DNA of 64,000 bases, taken from the NCBI RefSeq assembly GCF_016793595.1, contig NZ_JAEULY010000013.1, forward strand, positions 56,770-120,769, given 5' to 3'. This stretch comes from Phreatobacter sp. (lineage in GTDB: Bacteria > Pseudomonadota > Alphaproteobacteria > Rhizobiales > Phreatobacteraceae). The position numbers were made by a program, and so were the translations under genes. Positions 1-9,040 of the stretch are shown here, piece after piece. Within the stretch, counting starts at the first letter, position 1; each line of letters starts with the position of its first letter. The notes under the pieces were generated by a model. It was not told the origin of the DNA. It made no database searches and was given only the letters and a program-made list of their open reading frames with translations.

Positions 1-2232
1 ACCCGATTTCGTGTCGGCGGCATGGACTGCGCGTCCTGCGCGGCGAAGATCGAAACCGCGGTCGGCCGGCTGCCGGGCGTCGATGCCGTGGCGGTGTCCG
101 TGATGGCGGGCTCGCTGGCGGTGACGCATGACGGTTCGGTCGCCAGGGATACGGTCGAGCGGCAGGTGAAGGCGCTCGGCTATTCGGTCGGACCCGTGGG
201 TGGCTCCAAGGAGCGGCCGGCGGTGGATCATGATCACGCGGGCCAAGATCACGCGGGCCAAGATCGTGCGGGCCAAGATCATGCGCGTCGCGACCACACT
301 GACCATTCCCACGACCATGCCGGCGGCACGCACGACCATTCCGGCCATTCCCATCTCGATCTCGGCGACGGCCCGTGGTGGAAGAGCCGCAAGGCGCTCC
401 TGACGATGGGATGCGGTCTGGCTCTGGCCGCCGCCTGGCTGACCGGGCAGGTGGTGCCGGCCATAGGGCACTGGGCTTTCGTCGCCGCCATGGCAGCCGG
501 TCTCATTCCCATCGCGCGGCGCGCCCTTGCTGCGGCGCTCGCCGGCATGCCCTTCACGATCGAGACGCTGATGACCATCGCGGCCGTTGGTGCGGTGTTC
601 ATCGGCGCGGCCGAGGAGGCGGCGGCCGTCGTCTTCCTGTTCCTCGTCGGTGAGCTGCTGGAAGGCGTCGCAGCGGGTCGAGCCCGCGCGAGCATCCGCG
701 GTCTCACCGCCCTCGTTCCGAAGAACGCCATCGTCGAGGAGAACGGCGCGACGCGCGAGGTGCCGGCCGAGACGCTGCAGCCGGGCGTGGTGATCCTCGT
801 GCGGCCGGGCGACCGGATCGCGGCGGATGGTGAGGTGGTCGACGGCGAGAGCGCGGTGGACGAGGCCCCGGTCACCGGCGAGAGCGTGCCGAAGCGCAAG
901 CAGAAGGGCGATGCCGTTTTCGCCGGCACGATCAACGCCGACGCGGTGCTGCGCGTGCGCGTTACGGCGGCGGCCGAGGACAACACCATCGCGCGCGTCG
1001 TCAAGCTGGTCGAGGAGGCGCAGGAGAGCAAGGCGCCGACCGAGCGCTTCATCGATCGCTTCTCGCGCTACTACACGCCGGCCGTGCTGGTCGTCGGCGC
1101 GCTCGTTGCGATCATTCCTCCGCTGTTTCTCGGCGGCGTCTGGTCGGAGTGGATCTACAAGGGCCTCGCGGTCCTGTTGATCGGCTGCCCCTGTGCGCTG
1201 GTCATCTCGACGCCTGCCGCCATCGCGGCTGGCCTTGCGACCGGCGCGCGGCGCGGCCTCCTGATGAAGGGCGGCGCGGTGCTGGAAGGCCTGCGCAACG
1301 TTACCACGGTGGCGCTCGACAAGACCGGCACGCTCACCGAGGGCAAGCCGGTGGTGACCGACATTGTCGGTTTCGGCATTGGCGAGGCGGAGGTGCTGTC
1401 ACTGGCGGCGGCCATCGAGACGGGGTCCAGCCATCCGCTGGCGCTTGCCATTCTGGCGCGTGCCAAGGCCGACGCGGTGCCGGTTCTGCCGGCAAGCGAG
1501 GCGAAGGCGGTGGCCGGCAAGGGGGTCGTCGGCAATGTCGGCGGGCGCTCTGTGTTCCTTGCCTCGCCAAAGGCTGCGGAGGAAGCCTCGCCGCTGACGG
1601 CAGAGCAGACCGCGCGCATTTCGGGCTTCAACGACGAGGGCAAGACAGTGTCGGTGCTGCTTGTGGATGGTCGGCCCGTCGGTCTTCTCGCGATCCGCGA
1701 CGAGCCGCGCGCCGATGCGGTCGCGGGTCTCAAGGCGCTGGCCGACGCCGGTATCAAGGCGGTGATGCTGACCGGCGACAACGAGCGCACCGCGCGCGCC
1801 ATCGGCGGCAAGCTCGGCATCGCGGTGCGCGCCGGTCTCCTGCCCGAGGACAAGCAGCGCATCGTGCGCGAGCTTCAGCAGCAGGGGCAGGTTGTCGCCA
1901 AGGTCGGCGACGGCATCAACGATGCGCCGGCTCTGGCGGCCGCCGATATCGGCATCGCCATGGGCGGCGGCACCGATGTCGCGCTGGAGACGGCGGATGC
2001 CGCCGTCCTGCACGGACGCGTCGCCGACATTGCCGGCATGATCGACCTGTCCGGTCGGGTGATGCGCAACATCACGCAGAACATCGTCATCGCGCTCGGG
2101 CTGAAGGCGGTGTTCCTGGTCACCACCATCGCCGGCATCACCGGCCTCTGGCCGGCGATCCTCGCCGATACCGGCGCGACCGTGCTGGTCACGCTCAATG
2201 CGCTGCGGCTGCTGGCGGTGCGTTCCTCGTAA
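1..2232 (+). CDS. Heavy-metal (Zn/Cd/Pb) translocating P1B-type ATPase, 5'-truncated by window edge
   Basis: Membrane pump that exports divalent soft metals using ATP. The reading frame is open from base 1, and the residues before the Met at 22 (TRFRVGG) already belong to the heavy-metal-associated domain, so the true start lies upstream. Counting from that Met: metal-binding GMDCASC motif at the N-terminus, a His/Asp-rich linker (about residues 68-112), the transmembrane ion motif CPC near 389-391, the phosphorylation motif DKTGTLT with Asp near 433, the SSHP motif, and the GDGIND hinge near 629. The CPC motif and His-rich linker favour Zn/Cd/Pb over Cu, which is inference. The next gene is convergent with only 15 bp between them. 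Confidence 0.93.
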   Translation, partial: TRFRVGGMDCASCAAKIETAVGRLPGVDAVAVSVMAGSLAVTHDGSVARDTVERQVKALGYSVGPVGGSKERPAVDHDHAGQDHAGQDRAGQDHARRDHTDHSHDHAGGTHDHSGHSHLDLGDGPWWKSRKALLTMGCGLALAAAWLTGQVVPAIGHWAFVAAMAAGLIPIARRALAAALAGMPFTIETLMTIAAVGAVFIGAAEEAAAVVFLFLVGELLEGVAAGRARASIRGLTALVPKNAIVEENGATREVPAETLQPGVVILVRPGDRIAADGEVVDGESAVDEAPVTGESVPKRKQKGDAVFAGTINADAVLRVRVTAAAEDNTIARVVKLVEEAQESKAPTERFIDRFSRYYTPAVLVVGALVAIIPPLFLGGVWSEWIYKGLAVLLIGCPCALVISTPAAIAAGLATGARRGLLMKGGAVLEGLRNVTTVALDKTGTLTEGKPVVTDIVGFGIGEAEVLSLAAAIETGSSHPLALAILARAKADAVPVLPASEAKAVAGKGVVGNVGGRSVFLASPKAAEEASPLTAEQTARISGFNDEGKTVSVLLVDGRPVGLLAIRDEPRADAVAGLKALADAGIKAVMLTGDNERTARAIGGKLGIAVRAGLLPEDKQRIVRELQQQGQVVAKVGDGINDAPALAAADIGIAMGGGTDVALETADAAVLHGRVADIAGMIDLSGRVMRNITQNIVIALGLKAVFLVTTIAGITGLWPAILADTGATVLVTLNALRLLAVRSS
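232..291 (+). repeat. Four 15-bp tandem repeats encoding the His-rich linker of the metal ATPase
   Basis: Units begin at 232, 247, 262 and 277. The first two (GATCACGCGGGCCAA) are identical; the third and fourth diverge at a few bases. They encode D-H/R-A-G-Q units that add metal-binding histidines between the heavy-metal domain and the first membrane segment. Repeat number is likely to vary between strains. Confidence 0.8.
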
Positions 2233-2247
2233 GGGGACGCGCTGCCC

Positions 2248-3075
2248 TCACGCCGCGCCGGGATAGTCGGGATCGCGCAGGAACGGATAGGGGCCCGGGG
2301 CTTTCTCGACATAGACGGTGTGGGTCACCAGTCCCGTGCCTTCGATCCACTTGTGCAGATGGAAGGCGGCGGGCTCGAAGTTGAAGTGCGGTGGCATCGT
2401 GTCTGTCAGGTCCAGGACTACCTGATGCGCGACGCTCGGGGCGACCATGGCCAGCGTGCCGGCGAACAGCGTCTGGATGGGCCGGTGATGGTGGCCGGCG
2501 AGGATGCGGACGATCTGCGGATTGCGCCTGACGATGGCCTCGAACTCGGATGCGCCCTCGATCAGGTTGATGCGGTCCATGTGATGCAGGCCGCAGGCGA
2601 AGGCCGGGTGGTGCATGGCGACGATGGTCGGCTTGGCGCTGTCCTCGGCGAGCTTTTGCTCCAGCCAGCCGAGCCGCTCGGCGCAGAGCCGGCCGGCGCC
2701 TGATTTCGGCAGCACCGTGTCGAGGCCGATCATCCGGACGGGGCCGAGGTCGGTCGCCCACTGGGCGAAGCTCGGCTCGTCGGAGAGGCCAGGATAGTCG
2801 GCCAGCACCTGTTTCAGGTTCTCGCGACGGTCGTGGTTGCCGGGGATCAGCCAGACGGGCATCGGCAGCCGGGAGAGCATGCGCTTCAGGTTTTCGTACT
2901 CGGCGATGAGGCCGTTGTCGGTGAGGTCTCCGGTGATCAGCACGAGATCGGGCTGCGGGTCGAGTGCCAGCACCGCGTCGATGGCGCGTTCGGTCAGCAT
3001 GTTGGTCTCGGCCGTGCGGTAGGCGGGCAGGCCGACCGGGCGGACGTGCAGGTCGGTGAGATGGGCGATGAGCAT
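2248..3075 (-). CDS. GpdQ/CpdA-like metallophosphodiesterase
   Basis: Calcineurin-like binuclear metallophosphoesterase of 275 aa. The metal-ligand motifs are in order: TDLH near the N-terminus, GDLTDNG, GNHD, MHHP and GHHH. The spacing and the sequences around MHHP and the SVAHQV stretch resemble glycerophosphodiesterase GpdQ more than cAMP phosphodiesterase CpdA; that comparison is from memory. The frame continues upstream to 3192, but MLIAHLTDLH at 3075 is the conserved family N-terminus, so I start there. It is divergent from an ABC transporter operon, and a Pho-box-like site (3118-3135) faces it, which fits release of glycerol phosphate from phosphodiesters under phosphate limitation. 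The substrate is inferred. Confidence 0.85.
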   Translation of the reverse strand: MLIAHLTDLHVRPVGLPAYRTAETNMLTERAIDAVLALDPQPDLVLITGDLTDNGLIAEYENLKRMLSRLPMPVWLIPGNHDRRENLKQVLADYPGLSDEPSFAQWATDLGPVRMIGLDTVLPKSGAGRLCAERLGWLEQKLAEDSAKPTIVAMHHPAFACGLHHMDRINLIEGASEFEAIVRRNPQIVRILAGHHHRPIQTLFAGTLAMVAPSVAHQVVLDLTDTMPPHFNFEPAAFHLHKWIEGTGLVTHTVYVEKAPGPYPFLRDPDYPGAA

Positions 3076-3117
3076 GGCAATCCTCGTCAGGGTTCGCCGG
3101 CTGCCTAGTGCCCGCTC

Positions 3118-3135
3118 ATGACAGCCGGACGACGA
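3118..3135 (-). promoter_or_regulatory. Pho-box-like site for the phosphodiesterase gene
   Basis: On the minus strand two 7-bp half-sites, TCGTCGT and CTGTCAT, are separated by 4 bp, which is the 11-bp repeat of the PhoB consensus (CTGTCAT). The site ends 43 bp before the start codon at 3075. The second half-site is a perfect match and the first is weaker. PhoB binding is inferred. Confidence 0.45.
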
Positions 3136-3185
3136 CGGCGGGCGCGCCTGCGCCGTCATGTCGATGTCGCGCAACGGTCTGCGAA

Positions 3186-3214
3186 TTGTCATGTGATTGT
3201 TGCCGATCTGTCGT
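3186..3214 (+). promoter_or_regulatory. Triple Pho-box-like array for the ABC operon
   Basis: Three 7-bp units in strict 11-bp register: TTGTCAT at 3186, TTGTTGC at 3197 and CTGTCGT at 3208. It lies 41 bp upstream of the ABC ATPase start and faces it. Together with the oppositely oriented site at 3118-3135 it makes the intergenic region look like a divergent PhoB-controlled promoter. Confidence 0.5.
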
Positions 3215-3255
3215 CGAAGCCACGTAACCGGACCCCATCAGGGAGTTCGGGATTC

Positions 3256-4434
3256 ATGGCAGGCATTGTCCTCGACCGGATCGAAAAGGCGTTTGGTGAG
3301 ACGCGCGTGCTGAAGGGCGTGTCGTTGGCCTTCGACGCGGGCGCCTTCGTGTCGCTGGTCGGCCCGTCGGGCTGCGGCAAGACCACGCTGCTGCGCATCA
3401 TCGCGGGACTGGAGCGTGCCGATACCGGTGCTGTCTCCATCGCCGGGCGCGACGTGACGGGCCTGCGCGCGGCAGACCGCGACGTCGCAATGGTGTTCCA
3501 GAACTACGCGCTCTATCCGCACATGACGGTGGAGCAGAACATTGCGCTGCCGCTGGTCATGCGCCGCCTGTCGGCGATCGAGCGAGCACCGTTTCTTGGC
3601 CGCCTCGTATCCGGCACGGGCGAGCGCCGCGCCGCGATCAAGGCGGAGGTCACGGAGGCCGCAAAACTCCTCTCCATCGATCACCTGATGCAGCGCCGTC
3701 CCGGCCAGCTCTCCGGCGGCCAGCGTCAGCGCGTCGCGCTCGGGCGCGCCATCGTCCGCCACCCCAAGGCCTTCCTGATGGACGAGCCGCTGTCGAACCT
3801 CGATGCGGCTTTGCGCCACGACATGCGGCGCGAGCTTGTCGACCTGCACAAGCGCGTCGGCGTGACCACGGTCTATGTCACCCACGACCAGGCCGAGGCG
3901 ATGACCATGTCGGACCGCGTCGCGGTCATGCTCGGCGGCAACGTGTTGCAGTTCGGTTCGCCGCGCGAGGTCTACGAGCAGCCCGCCACCATCGACGTTG
4001 CGCAATTCATCGGCTCGCCACGCATCAACATCCTGCCCGGCGAGGCTGGTGCGGAAGGGCGCATATCGGTTGCCGGTGTGCCGGTCGATGCGGTGGCGCC
4101 ACGCACCGCGGGCAAGCTCGATATAGGCGTCCGCCCTGAACACCTCGCTATTGCCGACGAAGGCATTGCCATTGTCGTGCGCCATGTCGAGTTCCTCGGC
4201 GCCGAAATTCTCGTCTATGCCCGCGACACGCGCGCCGGCACGCACCTGACCGTGCGGCTCGATCCGCAAGCGTGGGAGGGTGCGCCGTCCCACGAAACGC
4301 TGACCGTCGCACCGCAGCCGGGCCGGTTGCTAGCCTTCGACGCTGCGGGAAACCGGGTCGGCCTGATTGGCACGGAAACAGCCGCGCAGGTGCAGGCGCA
4401 TGTGCCCACGCGCCGGGTGCCGCGCTATGTCTGA
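3256..4434 (+). CDS. ABC transporter ATP-binding protein, UgpC/MalK type
   Basis: Cytoplasmic ATPase subunit (392 aa) of a carbohydrate/glycerol-3-phosphate class importer. Walker A GPSGCGKTT is at residues 36-44, signature LSGGQ at 152-156, Walker B aspartate near 176 (LMDEP), followed by an H-loop and a C-terminal TOBE-like domain (DIGVRPEH). A stretch of roughly 18 extra residues sits between the Q-loop and the signature compared with typical UgpC/MalK. The frame is open back to 3118, but MAGIVLDRIEKAFG at 3256 is the family start. It overlaps the next gene by 8 bp, so the operon is translationally coupled. A Pho-box-like array precedes it. Confidence 0.93.
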   Translation: MAGIVLDRIEKAFGETRVLKGVSLAFDAGAFVSLVGPSGCGKTTLLRIIAGLERADTGAVSIAGRDVTGLRAADRDVAMVFQNYALYPHMTVEQNIALPLVMRRLSAIERAPFLGRLVSGTGERRAAIKAEVTEAAKLLSIDHLMQRRPGQLSGGQRQRVALGRAIVRHPKAFLMDEPLSNLDAALRHDMRRELVDLHKRVGVTTVYVTHDQAEAMTMSDRVAVMLGGNVLQFGSPREVYEQPATIDVAQFIGSPRINILPGEAGAEGRISVAGVPVDAVAPRTAGKLDIGVRPEHLAIADEGIAIVVRHVEFLGAEILVYARDTRAGTHLTVRLDPQAWEGAPSHETLTVAPQPGRLLAFDAAGNRVGLIGTETAAQVQAHVPTRRVPRYV

Positions 4435-5356
4435 CGCAGCCCTGCCTGCATCGCTCGCGCCTTCATCGACGTCTGAGCGCGCCGGCCATGGCGAGGCCTT
4501 TGCCGCATGGCTGCTGACGCTGCCGGCCATCCTCGCCTTCGTGCTGATGCTGCTGGTGCCGACGCTCGCGGTCGTCGCCATCGCCTTCACCGATTACGAG
4601 CTCGGCGCGCCGGCGCTCCGCACCATCGGCCTCGCCAATTTCGCCGAGCTGATGGAGGATCGCGGCTTCGTCACCTCGTTCCGCAACACCGCCTTCTTCG
4701 TCGCGGTGACGACGCCGGTCTCGATCATCGGCGGGCTCATGCTGGCGCTGCTGATCGAGAGCGGCACACGCGGCCGCGCCTTCTTCCGCGCCGTGTTCTT
4801 CCTGCCGGTCGTGTCGCTGATGGTCGCGATGGCGACCGCCTTCCAGTACATGTTCCACCCGACCATCGGACCTGTGAACGCAGCGCTGCGGGCGCTTGGG
4901 CTCGTCGGCCCGAACTGGCTCGGCTCTTCCGACAGCGTCATGTGGACGCTCGCCATCATCGGCGTCTGGGAGCAGGTCGGCTTCAACATGGTGCTGTTCC
5001 TGGCGGGGCTCACCGCCATTCCGCGCGACCTCTACGCGGCGGCGGAGGTGGACGGCGTGCGCTCGGCATGGTCGCGGTTCTGGACCGTGACCTGGCCGCT
5101 GCTCGGCCCCACCAGCCTGTTCGTGCTGACCATCACCATGATCCGCTCGCTGCGCGTCTTCGACATCGTCGCGACGCTGACGCAGGGCGGGCCGAACAAG
5201 GCCTCCGAGGTGCTGCTCTACACCATGTACACGGAGGGCTTCACCTTCTTCCGCATGGGCTATTCGGCCGCGATCACCGTGGTGTTCCTGCTCGTCGTGG
5301 TCGTCCTCATGCTGCTCCAGACGCGCGTCCTCGACCGGCGCGTCCATTACGGGTGA
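4427..5356 (+). CDS. ABC transporter permease, UgpA/MalF type
   Basis: Inner-membrane permease of 309 aa in the binding-protein-dependent transport family. Several hydrophobic segments are clear (about residues 25-50, 85-105, 120-140, 165-185, 225-245, 280-300). The EAA loop is recognisable around the EVDGVRSAWSRFW stretch, which docks on the ATPase. The start chosen is the ATG at 4427 inside the end of the ATPase gene; an upstream in-frame ATG at 4367 would give an implausible basic extension. It is followed 7 bp later by the second permease. Confidence 0.92.
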   Translation: MSDAALPASLAPSSTSERAGHGEAFAAWLLTLPAILAFVLMLLVPTLAVVAIAFTDYELGAPALRTIGLANFAELMEDRGFVTSFRNTAFFVAVTTPVSIIGGLMLALLIESGTRGRAFFRAVFFLPVVSLMVAMATAFQYMFHPTIGPVNAALRALGLVGPNWLGSSDSVMWTLAIIGVWEQVGFNMVLFLAGLTAIPRDLYAAAEVDGVRSAWSRFWTVTWPLLGPTSLFVLTITMIRSLRVFDIVATLTQGGPNKASEVLLYTMYTEGFTFFRMGYSAAITVVFLLVVVVLMLLQTRVLDRRVHYG

Positions 5357-5363
5357 GACGGTC

Positions 5364-6227
5364 ATGAACCCCGGATCCCAAATGCCCGGCTCGCACGACC
5401 GCAGCCTTGCCGCCGACCTGCCGCGCCTCGTACTCCTGAGCGTGCTCGGCCTCCTGTTCCTGATGCCCTATATCTGGATGGTGTCGGTGTCGCTGAAGCC
5501 GCTGGACGAGGTCTGGCGCGCGTCGATGTCGCTGATCCCCGAGACCTTCGCCATCGACAAGAATTATGGTCGCGTGTTCCGCGAGGTGCCGATCGGCCGC
5601 TACCTCCTCAACGGCGCCATCGTCTGCTTCGGCATCCTCGTCTTCCAACTCGCCTTCGCCCTGCCGGCCGGTTACGCGCTGGCGAAGCTCAATTTCCGAG
5701 GTCGCGAGACGCTGTTCGCCTTCGTGATGCTCGGCCTGCTGATCCCCGCCCACGTGCCGGCGATCCCGCTCTACATCGCCTTCGCGCAGACCGGCATCCT
5801 CAACACCTACGCCGCGCTGATCGCGCCCTCGACCATCTCGGTCTTCGCCATCTTCATGTTCCGCCAGTTCTTCCGCGCCATGCCGGACGAACTGATCCAG
5901 GCGGCGCGCATGGACGGGCTCGGGGAATGGTCGATCGTCTGGCGCATCATCGTGCCCAACGCCTGGCCGGCCGCGACTGCCTTCGCGATCTTCTCGGTCG
6001 TCGCCCACTGGAACGACCTGTTCTGGCCGCTCATCGCCGTCTCCGGCAAGGGCGAGCTCGCGACCCCCGCGCTCGGCGTCATCTACTTCCGCACCGAGGA
6101 GGCCGGCGACGATTTCGGCGCGCTGATGGCCGCCGCGACCATCACCACCATCCCGCTGGTGGCGGCCTTCCTCCTCGCCCAGCGCCGCTTCATCGAAGGC
6201 ATCACCATGACCGGCCTCAAGGGTTGA
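5364..6227 (+). CDS. ABC transporter permease, UgpE/MalG type
   Basis: Second inner-membrane permease (287 aa) of the same importer. It has an N-terminal membrane segment (LLFLMPYIWMVSVS), further hydrophobic helices, and an EAA-type loop near AARMDGLGEWSIVWRIIVP. It pairs with the upstream permease to form the channel. It ends 38 bp before the first binding-protein gene, so ATPase-permease-permease-binding protein form one transcription unit. Confidence 0.92.
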   Translation: MNPGSQMPGSHDRSLAADLPRLVLLSVLGLLFLMPYIWMVSVSLKPLDEVWRASMSLIPETFAIDKNYGRVFREVPIGRYLLNGAIVCFGILVFQLAFALPAGYALAKLNFRGRETLFAFVMLGLLIPAHVPAIPLYIAFAQTGILNTYAALIAPSTISVFAIFMFRQFFRAMPDELIQAARMDGLGEWSIVWRIIVPNAWPAATAFAIFSVVAHWNDLFWPLIAVSGKGELATPALGVIYFRTEEAGDDFGALMAAATITTIPLVAAFLLAQRRFIEGITMTGLKG

Positions 6228-6265
6228 GGCCGGTCGTTCGCTCGCATCCGCGTCCGGAGATCGTC

Positions 6266-7540
6266 ATGACTTTCTGCCTCACCCGCCGCACCGCGCTTGC
6301 CGGCGCCGCTGCGAGCCTCGCGGCTCCGCGCCTCGCCTTTGCGGCTCCGGTCGAGATCGAGGCGCATTACGCCATGCCGGCGGTCTACAAGGATGTGAAG
6401 GAGGCTATCGCGCGCGCCTTCATGGCCGCCAATCCCGACGTGAAGGTCACCTGGCGCCAGCCGACTGCGAGCTATGACGAGGCCACGCAGCTCGTGCTGC
6501 GCGAGGCGGTCACCGGCCGCCAGCCGGACCTCACCTTCCAGGGTCTGAACCGCCTGCGCGTCGTCGCCGAGCGCGACCTTGCCGTCGATATCGCGCCGCT
6601 GCTCAAGGCCGAGGGCGAGTCCGTGAAGTTCGGCTACACGCCCGAACTGCTCGGCCTCGGGCAGGCGGGGGGCATTCAGGCCGGACTCGCCTTTGCGACC
6701 TCCAACCCCATCGTCTTCATCAATGCCGACCTGTTCCGCCGCGCCGGCCTCGATCCGGACAGGAAGCTGACGACCTGGGACGAGCATATCGAGGCGTCGA
6801 AGCGCATCTCCGCCCTCGGCGGCGGTATCCACGGCTCCTACTACCGCTGGCAGGGCGACTGGATCTATTCGGCGCTGCTCTTCGGTTTCGGCGGCACGAT
6901 GATGGACGCGGCCGAGCGCGATATCGGCTTCGCCGGTCCCGAGGGCCGCGCTTCGCTCACCGTGCTCGACCGCCTCGTGCGGCAGGGCGGCATGCCCGCG
7001 CTGTCGGGCGAGGCGGGCGCACAGGCCTTCGCCGCCGGCAAGGTCGGCATGTACTACTGGTCGACCGCCTTCCTGCGGCAGGCGATGAACTCGCTCGGCC
7101 AGAACTTCAAGCTGGCGACGTGGGAGTTCCCGCTCGGCGACAAGGCCCGCGGCCGCCTGCCGACCGGCGGCGCTGCCGGCATGATCCTCGCGAAGGATCC
7201 GGCCAAGCAGCAGGCCGCCTACCGGTTTCTGCGCTATGCCACCGGTCCCGAGGGCTGCGCGACCATGGTCAAGGGCACGGGCTATGTGCCGGTGAACCAG
7301 ATCGCGGCCGACGATCCGCGCCTCCTCGGCGACTTCTACCGCGACAATCCGCTGTTCATGACCGGCGTCCGGCAGATGTCGGTCATGGTGCCCTGGTATG
7401 CTTTCCCCGGCGCCAATGGCGTGCGCATCACCTCCGTCATCACCGACAACGTCTCGCGCGTCGTCGAGCAGAAGGCCTCCGTCGAGACCGCGCTCGCCGA
7501 TATGGCGCGCGAGGTAACGCGTCTCCTGCCGCGCGCCTGA
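6266..7540 (+). CDS. ABC transporter extracellular solute-binding protein (family 1), first of a tandem pair
   Basis: Periplasmic binding protein, 424 aa. The Tat-like signal has twin arginine and a hydrophobic run (TRRTALAGAAASLAAPRLAFA). The mature part begins with VEIEAHYAMP and keeps family-1 features such as the FQGLNRLR and ATSNP stretches. The start at 6266 follows a GGAGA motif; upstream codons are antisense-like sequence without a signal. It is clearly paralogous to the next gene over its full length. The ligand is unknown; the Pho-like promoter and the neighbouring phosphodiesterase suggest a glycerophosphoryl compound, which is inference. Confidence 0.9.
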   Translation: MTFCLTRRTALAGAAASLAAPRLAFAAPVEIEAHYAMPAVYKDVKEAIARAFMAANPDVKVTWRQPTASYDEATQLVLREAVTGRQPDLTFQGLNRLRVVAERDLAVDIAPLLKAEGESVKFGYTPELLGLGQAGGIQAGLAFATSNPIVFINADLFRRAGLDPDRKLTTWDEHIEASKRISALGGGIHGSYYRWQGDWIYSALLFGFGGTMMDAAERDIGFAGPEGRASLTVLDRLVRQGGMPALSGEAGAQAFAAGKVGMYYWSTAFLRQAMNSLGQNFKLATWEFPLGDKARGRLPTGGAAGMILAKDPAKQQAAYRFLRYATGPEGCATMVKGTGYVPVNQIAADDPRLLGDFYRDNPLFMTGVRQMSVMVPWYAFPGANGVRITSVITDNVSRVVEQKASVETALADMAREVTRLLPRA

Positions 7541-7621
7541 TCCGTTCATGCCCCGCCGCGCCGGAAGGGGCCGGACGGCGGGGACCATGCAGAACCTTCC
7601 AGCCCCGGAACCGAGGTTGTC

Positions 7622-8923
7622 ATGTCCACCAAACTGACCCGCCGCTCGACGCTCGGCCTGATGGCCGGCGCGGCGACCATCGCCATGCCGAACGTCGTGC
7701 GCGCGCAGACCATCGAGATTGTCGCGCACTATTCGATGCCGCCGATCTTCAAGGCTGCGCAGGAGGCCATCGCCGAGGCCTTCAACAAGAAGAACGACAA
7801 GGTGAAGGTCACCTATGTCAACCCGACGCCGAACTACGAGGACGGCGCGCAGCTCATTCTGCGGCAGGCGACCACCGGCGGTCTGCCGGACGTGTCGTTC
7901 CAGGGCCTCAACCGCCTGCGCCTCTTTGCCGAGCGCGGCATCGCCGCCGATCTGAAGCCCTTCCTCGACCGCGAGGGCGATGTCGCAAAGCTCGGCTATT
8001 CGAAGCCGATCCTCGGCCTCGGCTTCCACGGCGGCGTGCAGTGCGGCCTTGCCTTCGCGACCTCGAATCCGATCAGCTATCTCAATGGCGATCTCCTCAA
8101 GAAGGTCGGCTCCAGCGCCGAAGCGTTCCCGAAGAACTGGGACGAGGTCATAGCGCTGTCGGCCAGGATCGCCGCGCTCGGCGACGGCAATACCGGCATG
8201 TTCTTCCGCTGGCCGGGCGACGACTGGATGTTCTCGGCGCTGCTCTACGGCTTCGGTGGCCGCATGCTGACCGAAGATGAGACCAGGGTTGCCTTCGACG
8301 GACCCGAGGGTCTCGCGGCGGTGAAGCTGCTCGACCGCATGGTCAAGGAAGGCAAGATGCCGAATTTCGGCGCCTCGGCCACCGCGACCGCCGACCTGCA
8401 GGCTTTCGGCGCCGGCAAGATGGGCGTGATGTTCCGCACTACCGCGCAGGTGCGGCAGATCTCCGGCATGGTCGGCCGCAATTTCGAGCTTCAGACCACG
8501 ACGCTGCCGGTGATCGATCCCGTCAAAGGTCGCCTGCCGACCGGCGGCGCGGGCCTGATGATGACTGCCAAGGATCCGGCCCGTCAGGCCGCTGCCTGGG
8601 AGTTCATCAAGTTCGCGTCCTCGGCCGAGGGCACGACGATCATGGCCAGCAATACCGGCTACGTGCCGTGCAACCAGCTCGCCATCGACGACCCGATCTA
8701 TCTCGGCGAGTTCTACAAGGCGAACCCGCTGTTCCAGGCGGCGACGAAGCAGGTGCACCTGATGATCCCGTGGTACGCCTTCCCGGGCCAGAACTCGGTG
8801 CGCGTGACGCAGGTCATGGTCGACAATCTTGCCCGCATCGCCGAGCAGAAGGCGAGCCCGGAAGAGGTCGTGCGCGACATGGCGCGCGAGGTGACCCGTC
8901 TTATCCCGCGCCGGCAGGGCTGA
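7622..8923 (+). CDS. ABC transporter extracellular solute-binding protein (family 1), second of a tandem pair
   Basis: Periplasmic binding protein, 433 aa, with a Tat-like signal (TRRSTLGLMAGAATIAMP, cleavage near VVRAQ). It shares with the preceding gene the same N-terminal HYSMP/HYAMP stretch, FQGLNRLR, ATSNP, LPTGGA and MxPWYAFPGxN blocks, so the two arose by duplication and diverged. The 81-bp gap holds a GC-rich segment but no strong terminator. Two binding proteins for one permease pair usually widen ligand range or affinity. A strong terminator follows at 8937. Confidence 0.9.
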   Translation: MSTKLTRRSTLGLMAGAATIAMPNVVRAQTIEIVAHYSMPPIFKAAQEAIAEAFNKKNDKVKVTYVNPTPNYEDGAQLILRQATTGGLPDVSFQGLNRLRLFAERGIAADLKPFLDREGDVAKLGYSKPILGLGFHGGVQCGLAFATSNPISYLNGDLLKKVGSSAEAFPKNWDEVIALSARIAALGDGNTGMFFRWPGDDWMFSALLYGFGGRMLTEDETRVAFDGPEGLAAVKLLDRMVKEGKMPNFGASATATADLQAFGAGKMGVMFRTTAQVRQISGMVGRNFELQTTTLPVIDPVKGRLPTGGAGLMMTAKDPARQAAAWEFIKFASSAEGTTIMASNTGYVPCNQLAIDDPIYLGEFYKANPLFQAATKQVHLMIPWYAFPGQNSVRVTQVMVDNLARIAEQKASPEEVVRDMAREVTRLIPRRQG

Positions 8924-8936
8924 CGCCTTCAAACAG

Positions 8937-8969
8937 AAAAGCGCCGGTCCGGGCCGGCGCTTTGCTTTT
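8937..8969 (+). terminator. Rho-independent terminator of the ABC operon
   Basis: A-rich left flank, stem GCGCCGG...CCGGCGC (8941-8960, loop about 6 nt including TCCGGG) and a T-rich tail TTTGCTTTT. It lies 14 bp after the stop of the second binding protein. Confidence 0.85.
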
Positions 8970-9040
8970 AGGGCGCCATAGTTGTGTCGTGTTTTCTTTG
9001 CGCGAACCGGTGCCCACTTCGCTTGAAGACGCTGCAGGTA

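Noticed and set aside
3118..3255. N-terminal extension of the ABC ATPase from the ATG at 3118
   Set aside because: The extension runs through the Pho-box-like sites and has no ATPase sequence; family members begin at the Met at 3256.
6083..8932. 949-codon open frame on the minus strand
   Set aside because: Antisense of the two binding-protein genes; no start signal and no family pattern, only the long open frame expected opposite GC-rich genes.
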